64,000 nt of DNA from Juglans regia (GCF_001411555.2 NC_049903.1:9916362-9980361); one strand, 5' to 3'. Shown: positions 1 to 12,860, numbered from the stretch's first letter. Notes: generated from the sequence alone by a model not told the origin. Numbers and translations: made by a program.

Positions 1-34
1 CCTGCTTCCAATTAAGGGTGGTGGTGGCGGTAGA

Positions 35-266
35 TGTTAGAAAGTTGAATAAAAGAGAGTGAAAGTGGATAAATTGCAATTCTCATTCATCATGCCGCAA
101 AGGCTCTATACATTGCTGAAATATATACAATTCAATGTCGCTTCTAGACCTAGAAAAAGGAATCAAAGAATATTCAAATCTGTTACAATATACAGCTGTG
201 TACTAACTAATTCTGGTGTAGCCGTGCAAGCCAGCAAGGAGAATATTCCATTTAGCTTCTAGAACA
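35..266 (-). mobile_element. Probable 3' LTR of the degraded copia element
   Basis: On the minus strand this stretch begins TGTTCTAG and ends CTTTCTAACA, so its termini are short inverted TGTT/AACA. It follows a purine-rich stretch downstream of the copia RNase H region, where a 3' LTR should sit. It contains a TATA-like TGTATATATT. No 5' LTR partner is visible because the element is truncated at about 5984, so the limits rest only on the terminal motif and position. Confidence 0.4.
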
Positions 267-371
267 GTAGTCCCAATCCTCTGTGGCTAGGTTGCAACTG
301 CAGACTTCTTCAGGCCTCTGGTACAGGGGAAATCGTGGGCCTCCTTTGTATTTCATTGTGCAATTCTTGAG

Positions 372-3300
372 ACTCTCCCTCAAGATGGACCCATCTTAGA
401 CAATAACGAGTGAAAAAAAGGCGTTGTTAAGGCCTTACTAAATATATCTGCTAGCTGAAATTTTGAAATCACATGAACTAGTTTAATGATACCTGCCAAC
501 CCCTTTTCTTGAACAAAATGACAGTCTAATTCTACATGCTTTGTCCTTTCATGAAATATGAGATTTTTAGTGAGGTGTATTGCAGACTGGCTATCACAAT
601 ACAACAGGGCAGGTTGTGAATGCTTTATGTTAAAATCCTCTAGAAGAGCTTTCAACCAGACAACTTCACAGCTTTTATATGCTAGAGCCCTATATTTTGC
701 CTCAGCCGATGACCGAGACACCACAGCTTGTTTCTTAGATTTCCAACTAATCAGAGAATCACTAATAAATACACAAAAATGAGTTATAGATCTTCTCGTT
801 TCAGGGCAAGCTACCCAATCCGAGTTACTGTATCCTTTAAGACGCAAGGAACACTTTGAAGAGAATGAGATTCATTGGCCTACTGAACCTTTAAGATACT
901 TAAGTATCCTATGAGCTGTGAGAATATGAGTGTGAGTAGGTTTATCCATGAACCAACTAAGGATACCAACCGAGTATGTGATATCAAGCCTTGTAATGCT
1001 CAAGTAAATAAGCCTTCCTATTAATCTTCGATAACCAATAATATCCAAGAGAAACTCCCCAGAAGCATGTGTTAATTTGTGGTTTGAGTCCATCGGAGTG
1101 GTTACAACCTTATAGTCAAGTAACCCAGCACTCTCAATAATCTCCAAAGCATATTTTCTTTGACATATATGAATGCCATCCATTGATCTTGCAACCTCTA
1201 ATACCAAAAACTTTTTAAGGATCCCGAAGTCTCAGATTTTAAACTGATCATGCAAGTAAGCTTTCACAAAGTTAATGGCAACCAAACTACTACTTCCCAA
1301 GATGATGTTATCAACGTATACTAGAAGGGCCACAAAACCATCCTTGTCACTCCTAGTGAACAATGAATAATCTGATTTTGACTAACAAAAACCAGCAACA
1401 ACAGTGAGGCAGTGAATTTTTCATTCCATTGCCTTGAGGCTTGTTTCAAGCCATATAAGGATTTGTGAAGCTTGCATACCAATTTCTTTCTCTCGGATTG
1501 GGAATCCCCCTTGAGCTGAAAACCAGGTAGAAGCTCCATGTAAATCTCCTCATTGAGATCACTATGGAGGAATGCATTATGAACATCCAATTGTTTTAAA
1601 TGCCAATGATAAATAGCAGCAAGAGCAAGAAACAACTTGACAGCAGTCATTTTAGCTACAGGGCTTAAAGTCTCTTGATAATCGAAGCCCTCTCGTTGAG
1701 TATACCTTTAGCCACCAGCCTTGCCTTATTCTTATCTACAATACCATCTGATTTCAACTTCACTTTAAACACATACTTGCTGCCTATTGCTTTCTTACCA
1801 GTAAGGAGATGAGTAATTGACCAAGTGCCATTGTGCTCAAGAGCCTTAAGTTCGTCAGCAATAGCATCGCGCCAATGGTCATACAAAGCAACCGTTTCAT
1901 AACTTTTAGGTATAGATGTGTGTGTGAGAGATAGTGCATATGCTTGGTGAGAAGGAGAGAGGAGTGAATAAGAAAGAGTGTGGTTTAAAGGGTGAGCTGT
2001 GGTGCCCTCGACCCCCACGTGTTATTTTAGTGGAGTTCGTGATACCGATATAATGACCATAGGGATCATGCACCCCAACGACCAGTGCTTAGAGTGTGTA
2101 CATCGTGCAATAAGTGTACAAAATAATATTCGCAGTGGAGAAATAAAAAGGTATTTCTTTATTAAGTACCAAAATTGTTCAAAAACAGTAAAGTAACTTT
2201 ACAAGGATTAAATAGTCATCCGATAGATAAATTAAAGACAGTAAATAACATAAGGGAAACAAATCCTATAACGCTGAACAGTAACTCAGCAATTCAAACC
2301 TCCGGCGGAGTTGATCCCTCAGGCTCATACTCAGCCTCTGCGTCAGACTCTACGGCACCATAAGACGGAACCGTAGGATAAAATATCACAATGAGATTAT
2401 GACATCTCAGTAAGTAATTAACCGAAATAACATCCAAGAGATATATAAAAAATAACACGCGTCCCCATACAGACATAATCCACATAAAACAACACCATAT
2501 GTTCTTTTTCCCAAAATACCATTTTTAACCACTCACGCCAAAAATCCCATTTTCGGTCCAATCATAACTATTAATTAAAAAATAATGCGCAACGGTCTCC
2601 CCTATAGATCGTCCACACGACCTAGCTCTCATCGTCACATCACGGGTAACGTCCGTGCATGAGATTTCGTAACGAGCGATGCCCAGTTCCCGGCCCAGCG
2701 CACATGGCCAAGCATCCTCTAACCTCGCCAGCCAAAAGGTTACGGAATTGGTACGAGAGCGTTACCGTCTCGTCCGTTCTCGTCGTCGCCCTGCGACAAC
2801 TCAGGGGACGTCACGTCAGTCTGTTACGCTCCCGAGTGACCAGAGGAGCTCCATCGAGATAATGCCTCATCTCGACTTGGGGTCGTGATACACACGCACC
2901 CACACAATTAATAACAACAGTTTCAATTTCCAACAGACAACGTGACATCACCGCACAATTTAATAAAAATGATAAATATACATTTCACAATTTATTGGAA
3001 TACACATTTAAATATTTCTTTTACAAAATCTTAACAAATACAGAAATACAGTTTCACATCTACACGCGTATCCCGTCCTCCAATCCGGCCCAATGCCCAA
3101 CACCAAATCCAACCATAACCACAACCCAACATTTTAACGGCCCAAGGCCCAATTTCCAACACACCAACAGTTACAACCCAACGCTTCAACAGCCCATGGC
3201 CCAAATCCAACAGATCAGTACAATCAATAGTTACAACAGAAACTACAGTTTACAAAATACAATTACAACAATTATATTATAAAATTGGAAAATTACATAC

Positions 3301-5984
3301 ACACGAAGATAGGAAAAATTCTGGAAGATCGTGCAAAATAAGGTGTTGCCAAAAGTGGCGGCACACGGTGGAGCTCACGGCAAGTACAAAAATTCACCAA
3401 GAAGCCGAGTAGAATTTTCAAATTTTAAGAACAAACCGAGCACGGCACAACTCTAAGAGCTCTCGGATTTAACATCAAAATTTCACAATTTCAGAAACAA
3501 AATAACACTCGGCCAAACTACACAAGCTTACAGTTTCACCAACAAAAATACAGAACCAACAACAAAAATAGAAGATGCCTAAAATCAGAGAGGGAAAAGA
3601 TGAACTCGATATGTTTCATAGCAGAACCCGTGCTTATTTATAGACTAAAAATGGCGGTTGAGGAGCTTTGCGTGTCGCACGGGTGGAAGAAGAAAAATGG
3701 CAGCTCAAGCCGGGCGTGGCGCAGCGATTGACAGCGCAACACAGAGTGCTCCACCAGTACAACATGGAGCTACTTACAAAAAAGGTGGAAGGTGGTGGTG
3801 GCCGTGAGTAGCGGCAGGTCGACAGTGAGCTTTTCGGAGTCCCTAGCCGAACGACACCGAGACGAAAGTGGGAGAAGGAGGTGGCCGGTGATGGGGGTGA
3901 GTAATTTTCTGTGATGCCGAGCCATGATTGGAGGAAGTATTCGGCATTGAAAGCAGCAAGAGGAAGAAGGAACTAGAAGAAAGTAGAAGGAAAGAAGAAG
4001 AAAGAAGAAGAAGAAGGAAGGAGAAGAAGAAGAGACGTGCAGCGTAGGAGGAAGGAAACGATGGAACCCTAAGTTCCATCCAAAACGGCGCCGTTCTACT
4101 AAGGGGGAGCTGGGTACCAAAAGCCGCACGGGCTGGGCTCCAAGTGTTATACGGGCTAGGTTAACTAAAAGGTTTGGGCTGGGTTCAGCACACGGGTTGG
4201 GCCAGATATGGTTCTCCCAACTCACACACCCACGGCCCACTAATAAAAATAAAATAAAACACCTCAAAAAATAACATAAACAACATAAATAAATAAATAT
4301 TAAGGAAATAAAAACATGCCAAAATAAATTATAATAACAATAAAATAACACATTTAATTAAAATAACAAAATAACACCTCAATTTAAAAATAATATGGAT
4401 TTAAAAAACAAGCAAAAATTAGATATATCACATGAGCAATGGAGTATGTAAGAAAAGAAGGATGAGGGAGAGAGAAAATAAGCTGGCAGTGATAATCATG
4501 CAAGTATGAGGATGTGTGTTTGACTTGTTCAGATCTCCTAACCTGTATGGTTTGAAAAGGTTCAAGTGGAGCTGGTGGTATTGGTGTAGTGGAATCTTGG
4601 TTGTTTGATGCAAGAAGAGATGGCGGTGAGATAGGGACAGATGGAAATGGAGCAATATTAGAGGATGAAGAGGCTGGTGAAGTAGAAGAAGGATCAGATG
4701 AAGGAGAGTTAAATTATGCTCTGTTTGATGGAGAAGATGAGGGATAAGAAACTATGTTAGGAATGGCAGGAGGTAGGGTGAGAGCAGGAGTGGGTGAGGA
4801 GAAAGAACCATGAGTTGAATTTGTAAAGGGAAATTCAGACTCTATGAAGACTACATCCCGGGAGACAAAAGTTATATGATTAGTGAGATCATATACCTTG
4901 TATCCCTTAATCCCTAGATGATACCCGACAAAAACGCACCTCTTAGATCTAGGATCAAGTTGTGTTCTATCACGTTTGATTGTAGACACAAAACAAAGAT
5001 AACCAAATACTTTTAGATGGAGATAATACGGTTTAGATGAAAATCACTTCATAAGGGAATTTATTGTCAAGAAGTGGTGAAGGAATTATGTTGATTAAGT
5101 GGGTTGCTAACAAAATAGTATCACCCCAGAATTTTGTTGGAAGAGAAGCTTGAAGAAGAAGTCCCCTGGCCACGGTAATGAGGTGCTGTTGTTTTCTTTC
5201 AACCACTCCATTTTGTTGGGGTGTGTATACACAAGATTTTTGGTGACAAATTCCATGAGAATTGTAGAATTCGGGCATGTGAAACTCTAAACCATTGTTA
5301 GTTCTAATTTGTTTGACCTTAGAATCAAATTGAGTGTATCATAAGAATGATGGACTGTAAAAGAGATTTTGCTTCAGATTTGAATTTCATGAGAATGATC
5401 CATGTGGTCCAGTTGTGATCATCTACAATGGTAAAAACAAATAATGGTATGCAAAGAAGCTTGAGAATATAGGCTCCAAATATCGCAATGAACAAGGTCA
5501 AACACAGAATTTGTTGAAGTAATACTTGATTGAAATTGCAATCTCTTCTATTTAGCTAAGAAACAGACGGTACAATGAGTATGGAAATTGCCTATTACAT
5601 CTGGACAATACGAACGAATTAAATTCATCATTAGCTTAGACAAATGTACAAGTCTAAGGTGCCATACATCAAAGTCTTGCCTTCTCAAGGCATTACAGGT
5701 CTGATTGTTGAAGGAAACTAAAAATTCTTTAGGAAGGTGGTTCAGGGGAAATCATGGGCCTCCTTTGTATTTCATTGTGCAATTCTTGAGAGTAGACATG
5801 CTTTTCAAATATTTTGTTTTGTTTTGAAATTTCTTGACAGAAAATGGTAGATCCAAGTTCATGGAGAATACCAAAGATTGTCGGCAGTATGGCATTGGAA
5901 GTTTGGAACTCACCATTCACCGTGGTGACTTCAATCAGACTTAACGGGCCCTCTGCTCAGCGGAACTGTCAAGAGGACTTCATC
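372..5984 (-). pseudogene. Ty1/copia pol relic, unit 1 (interrupted by a solo LTR)
   Basis: Read on the minus strand, the order is protease/GAG-pre-integrase remnants (about 5940-5600), integrase core end (5278-5033, with TPQQNGVVERK and PTKFWGD), integrase C-terminal region (4989-4714, with RCVFVGY), the linker interrupted by the inserted LTR, then reverse transcriptase (2018-1665, 1650-1321 with LDVHNAFLH and LYGLKQA, and 1207-872) and RNase H (847-380, with YCDSQSAI). Integrase before RT is the copia (Pseudoviridae-type) order. Stops and frameshifts split every domain and no 5' LTR is visible, so it is dead and 5'-truncated. It lies about 0.9 kb beyond the 3' end of P450 copy A. Confidence 0.9.
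1998..4432 (+). mobile_element. Solo LTR, gypsy-like, 2435 bp, 5-bp TSD TGAGC
   Basis: The element starts TGTGGTGCCC and ends ATATATCACA, so it has TG/CA ends with inverted TGTG/CACA tips. It is flanked by the direct repeat TGAGC at 1993-1997 and 4433-4437. The undisturbed copia sequence in unit 2 (about 11380) reads straight through this point with one TGAGC, which proves the insertion. There is no internal pol domain, so this is a solo LTR left by LTR-LTR recombination. It contains the palindrome AACGGCGCCGTT at about 4084-4095 and GGGCTGGG motifs near the 3' end, both shared with the LTR at 21315. Gypsy assignment is inferred from size and the TGTxxxGCCC start. Confidence 0.9.
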
Positions 5985-6311
5985 AAAACCAAATAGCTCG
6001 CATTCAGCCCTGCTCTTCAATAATGCAGCAGTGCTCATGATTCATGAATGTTTCTAAATGATTCTTTTAGGGTAAATTAGAACGTTGAGAATGCATAGGT
6101 ATTTATGACACTATTGCAGGACATTAATGCAACTGAGAGAAACTTCATCTATTATATCTCTCATCTTATCTTATACTTGTGATGGTTTATTAAGTTATGC
6201 ATAATGAGTTCAGATATAACAACAAAGTAGATGATTAGTCACCATCACATAATTAATCAAACAGAAAATGATAGTATGATTCTTAAATATGCTTACTAAA
6301 TTTCTCCATTC

Positions 6312-6349
<38 letters not shown>

Positions 6350-6912
6350 CAGAGAACAGAGTTTAAGTTACACTAAATACTACTCTGTTTTAATGGAGTC
6401 CGGCACTAGGTCTAGTTATTGAGATCTTGAGCCTTATCCAATAATTAATTGGTGATCATTATCTTCTATACGTTGTTGTATAGAAAACCAAATTCAAAGG
6501 TCCATAGAGCAATTTCCTGTTTGTTTTGTGACTAGTTGCACATGCTGTCAGATCTTTACAGAGGCGCCCTGCTAATATTACACAATCAGATCATAGGAGG
6601 CCAGGCGAGATTTGGAGTTGGGAACTAACGTGAAGGCAACCAATTACCATGAATCTCAAAAGATTTAAGATTAAAACCTTGCCTGGGCATGCAGATACAT
6701 TATTCACTTTTACAATCCTTCATGAAAGATGAATTTTTCCAGCAATCAACACTAAAGATTCTTCAAGAAAATACTCTCTGGAATACACTTTTAACTTCTA
6801 GTACAGCGATTAATTAAACGTGGTGAAGGGTAAAATCCTGGGAGTTCGATATAAACGGATTATGTGATATAATATCTCCTTCATTTTCCAGATTGTGTAG
6901 TGAGCCTGGTAG
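5985..6912. other. P450 copy A 3' flank with (TA)n tract
   Basis: No gene is visible. The segment is shared with unit 2 (12861-13808) and in decayed form with 18490-18590 plus 19466-19700, so it belonged to the ancestral P450 unit. It contains a (TA)n microsatellite at about 6319-6347, which is shorter in unit 2. Copy A lacks about 37 bp present in unit 2 near 13285-13320, bounded by a short GAT-TTGAG-like repeat. The minus strand at about 6036-5980 carries a short open frame starting MSTAALLK that recurs in all three units. Confidence 0.7.
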
Positions 6913-9832
6913 TCAGCCGCGGGATTCGTCAAGTGAAGGAGTAAATGCAGTTGCAATCAAATACAAGGGCTTTTTCCTCGTGGCAACAGCACCAACGGTT
7001 TCAATCATGTCCAGATCCTCTGGTTTCGTCCTGCCTGGGAGTTCCCAATCGAAATGATACAGCAGTTGAGCAAGAGGAAGTTCAACATAGGCAAGACCAA
7101 ATGATATTCCCGGGCAAATCCTCCTCCCTGCACCAAAAGGGATATATTCAAAGCTATTCCCTCTGAAATCAGTTGAACTACCAGCAAACCTCTCTGGCAT
7201 GAAACTCTCAGCACGATTCCAATATACAGGATCTCTTGCAATTGCCCATGCATTTATGATGACTTTAGTTTTGACGGGTATCTCATATCCATCAATTGCG
7301 CATGGCTCTGTGCATTCTCTTGGGATTAACACGGGAAGAGGTGGGTGTAACCTCAGAGTTTCTTGAATCACTAATTTTAAGTAACATAGATTCCCAACGT
7401 CTTTCTCATGGATCTTTTCCTTTCCTCTGAAGGCTTTTCTTATCTCAGCCTGTGCCTTCTCCAGAACTGTTGGGTTCCTCATCATTTCTGACATACCCCA
7501 AACAACTGTGGTTGATGAAGTATCAGTTCCGGCAGCAAACATGTCCTGGAATGAAGTTGGAAATATTCACAGATTGTTCTTAAGAAAAGAGAGATGTTAA
7601 TGATAACAAGTGTGAATGAACCCAAGAATTACTTAGGATTCAACTCTAGCATGATAGCAGATATACTCAAGAATTAAGGGGAGGAGTATAGTAGAGAATA
7701 TTAGTCTTACCAAGAAGATGGTTCATTGCATCAATAAACCAGTGCGTGGTGGAAACGTTATTCTCAAAATTGATATGGCGAAAGCTTATCATAGTGTGGA
7801 TTGAGAGTTTTTGTTTCATGTGCTGGCAGGTTTCTGTTTCTCTGAGGTGGTGTGTAATTTGTTTCGACAATGTGTCACAACGCCTCGGTATTCTGTGGTG
7901 ATGAATAGTGTATCCAAAGGTTTCTTTAAAGGGCGTCGTAGAAGGGAGGAGCTGTAAGGATATGGTGGAAGTATGGTTTCGTAGAGCATCTCGGAAGTCT
8001 CAAGCGAGTCAGCTGCTTGGCCTGTTGCCGGAAATAATCATTTGGTGTTTATGGATGAGGAGATGTAGAGCTCGTATGGAAGGCATTGCAGATTCCGTTG
8101 ATAAGGTATGGAGATATATTTTTTTCTGGGCTGCTCGAATTGGGGAGAAGTTTAGTGCTGGACGGTGTCTTTCCCGTAGAGATGAAAAAAATTTTGTAGC
8201 TTTGAATATGCCTTTTAAACAGACGAAGCGGAAGCCTCCAAAACTGAGGAAGCCGGAGGAAGGTTGGATTAAGCTCAATATGGATGGCTGCAGTCATGGG
8301 AACCCTGGTTGTGAAGGTGCAGGTGCAGGTGGTGTGCTGAGGAACAAGGAAGCAAAACTGTTATGTTCTTTTGCAGTTTCAGTGGGGACAGGTTCGAATA
8401 ATTATGCAGAAATGATGGGTCCATTGCATGGGCTTCGACAGGTTAAAAGACTGGGAGATCTCGTGTGATATTGGAGCTTGATTCTTTGGTTGTGGTTAAC
8501 TGGATCAAAGGAGCACGTTATAATCTCTGGTATGTAGAAGATTATTGGGACGAAATCATGGATATGTTAAATCTGATCGTTTATCGTGTGCTACATGTTT
8601 ATCGCTACGGGAATAGCCCGGCGGATTATTTGGCACGTATGGCTGCCGATGGGATTTCGAGATCTTGGGATAACATAATGGAGTTGCCGCTGGATCTTGG
8701 GTGCCGATGGAATTTAAATCTGATTACTTGGGTTTGCCGTTTTTAGATTGTCATGTTTAAAAAAAAAAAGAGATATTATATATTTTATTTTGATGAATGG
8801 GTTTGAATTTTATGATTATAGGTAATTCTAGATGTCTAAATCACGATATTTTTTTACAAGTGAGACTATCAATCAAATTGGGTCCTCTTCCTTGAAAAGA
8901 ACAAAAAAATGATGGCAGATATACACACTAACCCAGATGACAGCCTTTATGTTCTTTGCTGTAATGGGGACCTCAAGGCCGCTACTTTGCTGAAGGCGCA
9001 GAAGATAGTCAACAAGATCTTCCTGCCCCGGTTCAACCTCGCTAATTGCTGCACTCTTCTGGTTCTCCTTGTGCTCATGGATGATGTTCTCCAAGATCTT
9101 GTCAAACTTCCGATGCATCTCCTCTAATTTAGTTCCCGTTCCAGTAATCACACGAAGAAATTTCTGTGAAGGAAAGAAATCGGCCAAGTCAAAGCCTCCT
9201 GCTGCGGATACTGCTTCCCTAGTCAACGATATAAATACATCAGAATCTTTGCATTTGCTACCAAAAGCTGCCTTGCATACGATGGTACTTGTTAAAGAAT
9301 AAATCTTTTCTGTAAAATTGATCGATGATCCTGAAGATGAGCGGATGGACTCGATGAGATTAAAAACCTCATCTTCTCGAAGAGAAGAAAAGGATTGGAC
9401 CCTCTTGGCACTCAGGAGTTCCATGACGCAAACTTTTCGCATTTGCCTCCAATAATCACCGAACGGAGAAAAGATAATGTCTGAGCCATCATAGGTCAAA
9501 GTCTTAGATGCAAAGATTTCTTGCCTCTTCCCCAAGGCGAGGTCATGAGTCTTTAAGAACTCTCTGGCTATCCTTGGGGATGACGCCACAACTGCAGATA
9601 CTTCACCCAGTTGCAGGTGCATGAGCGGTCCATATTTTCTAGCCAGTTCTCGTAGAGCATGGTGTGGTAGGGATCCAGCCAAGTTGTGCAAGTTCCCAAT
9701 AAGTGGTAATTTCCTGGGACCCGGCGGCAATTTCTGAACTTTGGCTGATCTTATGAATCTCTTTAAGAGCCAAATCAAAGGAAGGAGAAAGAGGGAAGTG
9801 ATGAGAGCCAAGGAATAATATTGGAGCATCAT
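6913..9832 (-). CDS. Cytochrome P450, CYP71D-like, copy A (two exons)
   Basis: Predicted ER-anchored monooxygenase of 510 residues. Exon 1 is 9832-8933 (300 codons) and exon 2 is 7545-6913, with a phase-0 GT-AG intron of 1387 bp. Visible parts: an N-terminal membrane anchor (about residues 5-25), the PPGPR hinge (36-40), the WRQMRK helix-C motif (128-133), the AAGTDTS oxygen-binding motif (304-310), ETLR of the K helix (362-365), PERF (417-420) and the heme loop FGAGRRICPG with Cys444. One conserved intron just before the AAGTDTS motif is typical of A-type P450s. CYP71D members oxidise terpenoids and other specialised metabolites with NADPH-P450 reductase, but the substrate here is unknown. 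The start is the ATG giving MMLQYYS. The frame is intact, so it may be functional despite the antisense LINE in the intron. Copy B at 13809-16686 is 95% identical in protein. Confidence 0.93.
7690..8770 (+). mobile_element. Internally deleted LINE in P450 copy A intron (antisense)
   Basis: The plus strand shows a reverse transcriptase piece (INKPVRGGNVILKIDMAKAY, then YSVVMNSVSKGFFK) joined directly to a non-LTR RNase H domain (8200-8740, with LNMDGCSHGNPG, NNYAEMMG and LELDSLVVVNW). It ends in a poly(A) at about 8758-8770. Most of the RT and everything 5' of it is missing, and a frameshift lies near 8455. It is antisense to the P450 and fully intronic. The same fragment occurs in copy B, so it was inserted before the duplication. 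Confidence 0.85.
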
Positions 9833-10075
9833 GGAAGAAAGGTTAGAAAGAAAGTGATTTTTCTTCTGAATTCTTTCACTATGGTCCCAAACATGCAGTT
9901 TCTCCCCGAGCCGGTTGGTGAAATGACTTTTTTATTTTTGTTTTATGCAAAGATCGATACAGTTGATAGCCAACCATGCAGAAGGTGGGAGAAGAATAAA
10001 ATACACTGGATTACTACGATTATTGCATTACAGTTATTTAAAAGAAAAAAAAAATCGGTAGCCACCTGAATAGTA
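9833..10075 (-). promoter_or_regulatory. P450 copy A 5' flank
   Basis: The immediate upstream region of copy A differs from that of copy B (16687-16915) at only about four positions. A more diverged copy lies at 17545-17690. I see no textbook TATA box. The block TTATTTTTGTTTTATGCA and the block around AATACACTGGATTA are conserved in all three copies and are candidate promoter elements by conservation only. Confidence 0.45.
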
Positions 10076-10080
10076 ACTCC

Positions 10081-10480
10081 ATCTCAAATTTATTAAAAAT
10101 TCATTACTTGTAATAAAAGAATACCGTGATAGCAAAAAGACACCAAGTTGTATATAAAAAACTCCATACATCAAACAAATAAAAAATCATAGCCAAGCCA
10201 ACCTAAACCCAGACCATCAAAACCAAAATAAAGCTAATCTCTTAAAAACGAAAGACCAATCTTTTTTAGTCGAATCATGCCTCGCACCTTCTGTGGTAAA
10301 CACATGCCACCTCTATTAGTCCTGATGATCCCGACTTCCCCTTGACAGACAAAGAAATCGACAATTTTATTACCATTTCTATAAATATGTGAAATAGAAT
10401 AACACATACCTTCAAGTGGCTATTCCTAAAAATTCCATAAATACCATACATTACATGCCTTTAAAACCAACCAATAAACA
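10081..10480 (-). mobile_element. LINE 3' remnant (RNase H end), cut by the duplication junction
   Basis: On the minus strand a degenerate RNase H C-terminus (VYRNGNKIVDF-like, then a long T-rich 3' UTR) is visible. Its 5' continuation is missing here because the sequence switches to copia at the CAAGTAA junction, whereas in unit 2 it continues to about 17510. This shows that the right breakpoint of the duplicated unit lies inside this LINE. Confidence 0.65.
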
Positions 10481-10486
10481 AGTAAC

Positions 10487-12860
10487 CCAACACTCTCAAT
10501 AATCTTCAAAGCATATTTCCTTTGACATATATGTATGCCATCCATTGATCTTGCAACCTCTAATCCCAAAAACTATTTAAGGATCCCGAAGTCTCAGATT
10601 TTAAACTGATCACGCAAGTAAGCTTTCACGAAGTTAATGGCAACCAAACTACTACTTCCTAAGATGATGTCATCAACATATACTAGAAGGACCACAAAAC
10701 CATCCTTGTCACTCCTAGAAAACCATCCTTGTCACTCCTAGTGAACAATAAATAATCTGATTTTGATTGACAAAAACAAGCAACAACAAGTGAGGCAGTG
10801 AATTTTTCATTCCATTGCCTTGAGGCTTATTTCAAGCCATATAAGGATTTGTGAAGCTTGCATATCAGTTTCTTTCCCTCAGATTGGGACCCCTTGAGCT
10901 GAAAACCAGGTGGAAGCTCCATGTAAATCTCCTCATTGAGATCACTATGGAGGAATGCATTATGAACATCCAATTCTTCTAAATGCCAATGATAAATAGT
11001 AGCAAGAGCAAGAAACAACTTGACAGTAGTAATTTTTGGTACAGGGCTGGAAGCCTCTTAATAATCGAAGCTCTCTTATTGAGTATACCCTTTAGCCACC
11101 AGCCTTGCCTTATTCTTATCTACAGTACCATTTGATTTCAACTTCACTTTAAACACATACTTGCAGCCAATTGCTTTCTTACGAGCAAGGGGATGAGCAA
11201 TTGACCAAGTGCCATTCTTCTCAAGAGCCTTAAGTTCATCAACAATAGCACCGCGCCAATGGTCATACAAAGCAGCCTCTTCATAACTTTTAGGTATAGA
11301 TGTGAGTGTGAGAGATAGTGCGTATGCTTGGTGAGAAGGAGAGAGGTGTGAATAAGAAAGAGTGTGGTTTAAAGGGTGAGCAGTGGAGTGTGTAAGAAAA
11401 GAAGGATGAGGGAGAGAGAAAATAAGCTGGCAGTGATAATCATGCAAGTATTAGGGTGTGTGTTTGACTTGTTCAGATCTCCTAACCTGTATGGTTTGAG
11501 AAGGTTGAAGTGGAGCTAGTGGTATTGGTGTAGTGGAATCTTGGTTGTTTGATGCAAGAAAAGATGGCGGTGAGATAGGGACAAAGGGAGATGGAGCAAT
11601 ATTAGAGGATGAAGGGGCTGGTGAAGTAGAAGAAGGATCAGATGAAGGAGAGTTAAATTCTGTTCTGTTTGATGGAGAAGATGTGGGATAAGAAACTATG
11701 TCAGGAATGATAGGAGGCAGGGTGAGAGCAGGAGTGGGTGAGGAGGAAGAACCATGAGTTGAATTTGTAAAGGGAAATTCAGACTCTATGAAGACTACAT
11801 CTCGGGAGACAAAGATTATATGATTAGTGAGATCATATACCTTGTATCCCTTAATCCCTACATGATACCCGACAAAGATGCACCTCTTAGATCTAGGATC
11901 AAGTTTTGTTCTATCACATTTGATTGTAGACAAAAAACAAGGATAACCAAATACTCTTAGTAGGAGATAAGACGGTTTAGATGAGATAATCACTTCATAA
12001 GGGGGTTTATTGTCAAGAAGTGAGGAAGGAATTCTGTTGATTAAGTGGGGTGCTGTCAAAACAGTATCTCCCTAGAATTTTGTTGGAAGAGAAGCTTGAA
12101 GAAGAAGTGCCATGGCCACGGTAATGAGGTGCTGTTGTTTTCTTGCAACCACTCCATTTTGTTGGGGTCTGTATACACAAGATTTTTGGTGACGAATTCC
12201 ATGAGAATTGTAGAATTCGGGTATGTGAAACTCTAAACATTGTTAGTTCTAATTTGTTTGACCTTAGAATCAAATTGAGTGTATCATAAGAATGAAGGAC
12301 TGGAAAAGAGATTTTGCTTCAGATTTGAATTTCATGAGATAGACCCATGTGGTCCAGTTGTGATCATCTACAATGGTAAAAAAATAATGGTGCCCATGCA
12401 AAGAAGCTTGAGAATATGGCTCCAAATATTGCAATGAACAAGGTCAAACACAGAATTTGTTGAAGTAATACTTGATTGAAATTGCAATCTCTTCTGTTTA
12501 GCTAAAGAAACAGACGGTACAATGAGTATGGTCATGGCCTATTACATCTGGACAATGAGAAGGAATTAAATTCATCATTTGCTTAGAAAAATGTCCAAGT
12601 CTAAGGTCCCATACATCAAAGTCTTGCCTACTCAAGGCATTACAGGTCTGATTGTTGAAGGAAACTAAAAATTCTTTAGGAAGGTGGTTCAGGGGAAGTC
12701 GTGGGCCTCCTTTGTATTTCATTGTGCAATTCTTGAGAGTATACCAAAGATTGTCGGCAGTATGGCATTGAAGTTTGGAACTCACCATTCACCGTGGGGA
12801 CTTCAATCAGACTAAACGGGCCCTCTGCTCAGCGGAACTGGCAGAGGACTTCATCAAAAC
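10487..12860 (-). pseudogene. Ty1/copia pol relic, unit 2
   Basis: Same truncated copia as in unit 1, without the solo LTR. From right to left on the minus strand: GAG-pre-integrase (12788-12498, with WDLRLGH), integrase end (12273-12060, degraded), integrase C-terminal and proline/serine-rich linker (12059-11451), RT start (11447-11076, with ALYDHWRGAI) and RT core (11018-10827, with LDVHNAFLH). It stops abruptly at 10479 where the RT is cut by the duplication junction, so RNase H and the 3' LTR are absent. Stops and frameshifts make it nonfunctional. Confidence 0.88.

Larger units (their letters stand above)
1117..10478. repeat. Tandem duplication, unit 1 (copia relic + P450 copy A)
   Basis: This segment is collinear with 10479-17332. 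Both run from the middle of a copia reverse transcriptase, through the copia integrase, the P450 3' flank with a (TA)n tract and the P450 gene with its intronic LINE, to the P450 5' flank and an antisense LINE RNase H relic. Unit 1 is about 2.4 kb longer because a solo LTR (1998-4432) is present only here. The boundary sequence CAAGTAA occurs at 1117, 10479 and 17333. Confidence 0.9.

Noticed and set aside
2659..2888. Overlapping open frames in the first solo LTR
   Set aside because: They lie wholly inside a non-coding LTR and match no domain I know.
3770..4351. 193-codon minus-strand frame rich in Phe, Leu and Ser
   Set aside because: Antisense of a GAA-rich tract in the first solo LTR; low complexity, no domain.
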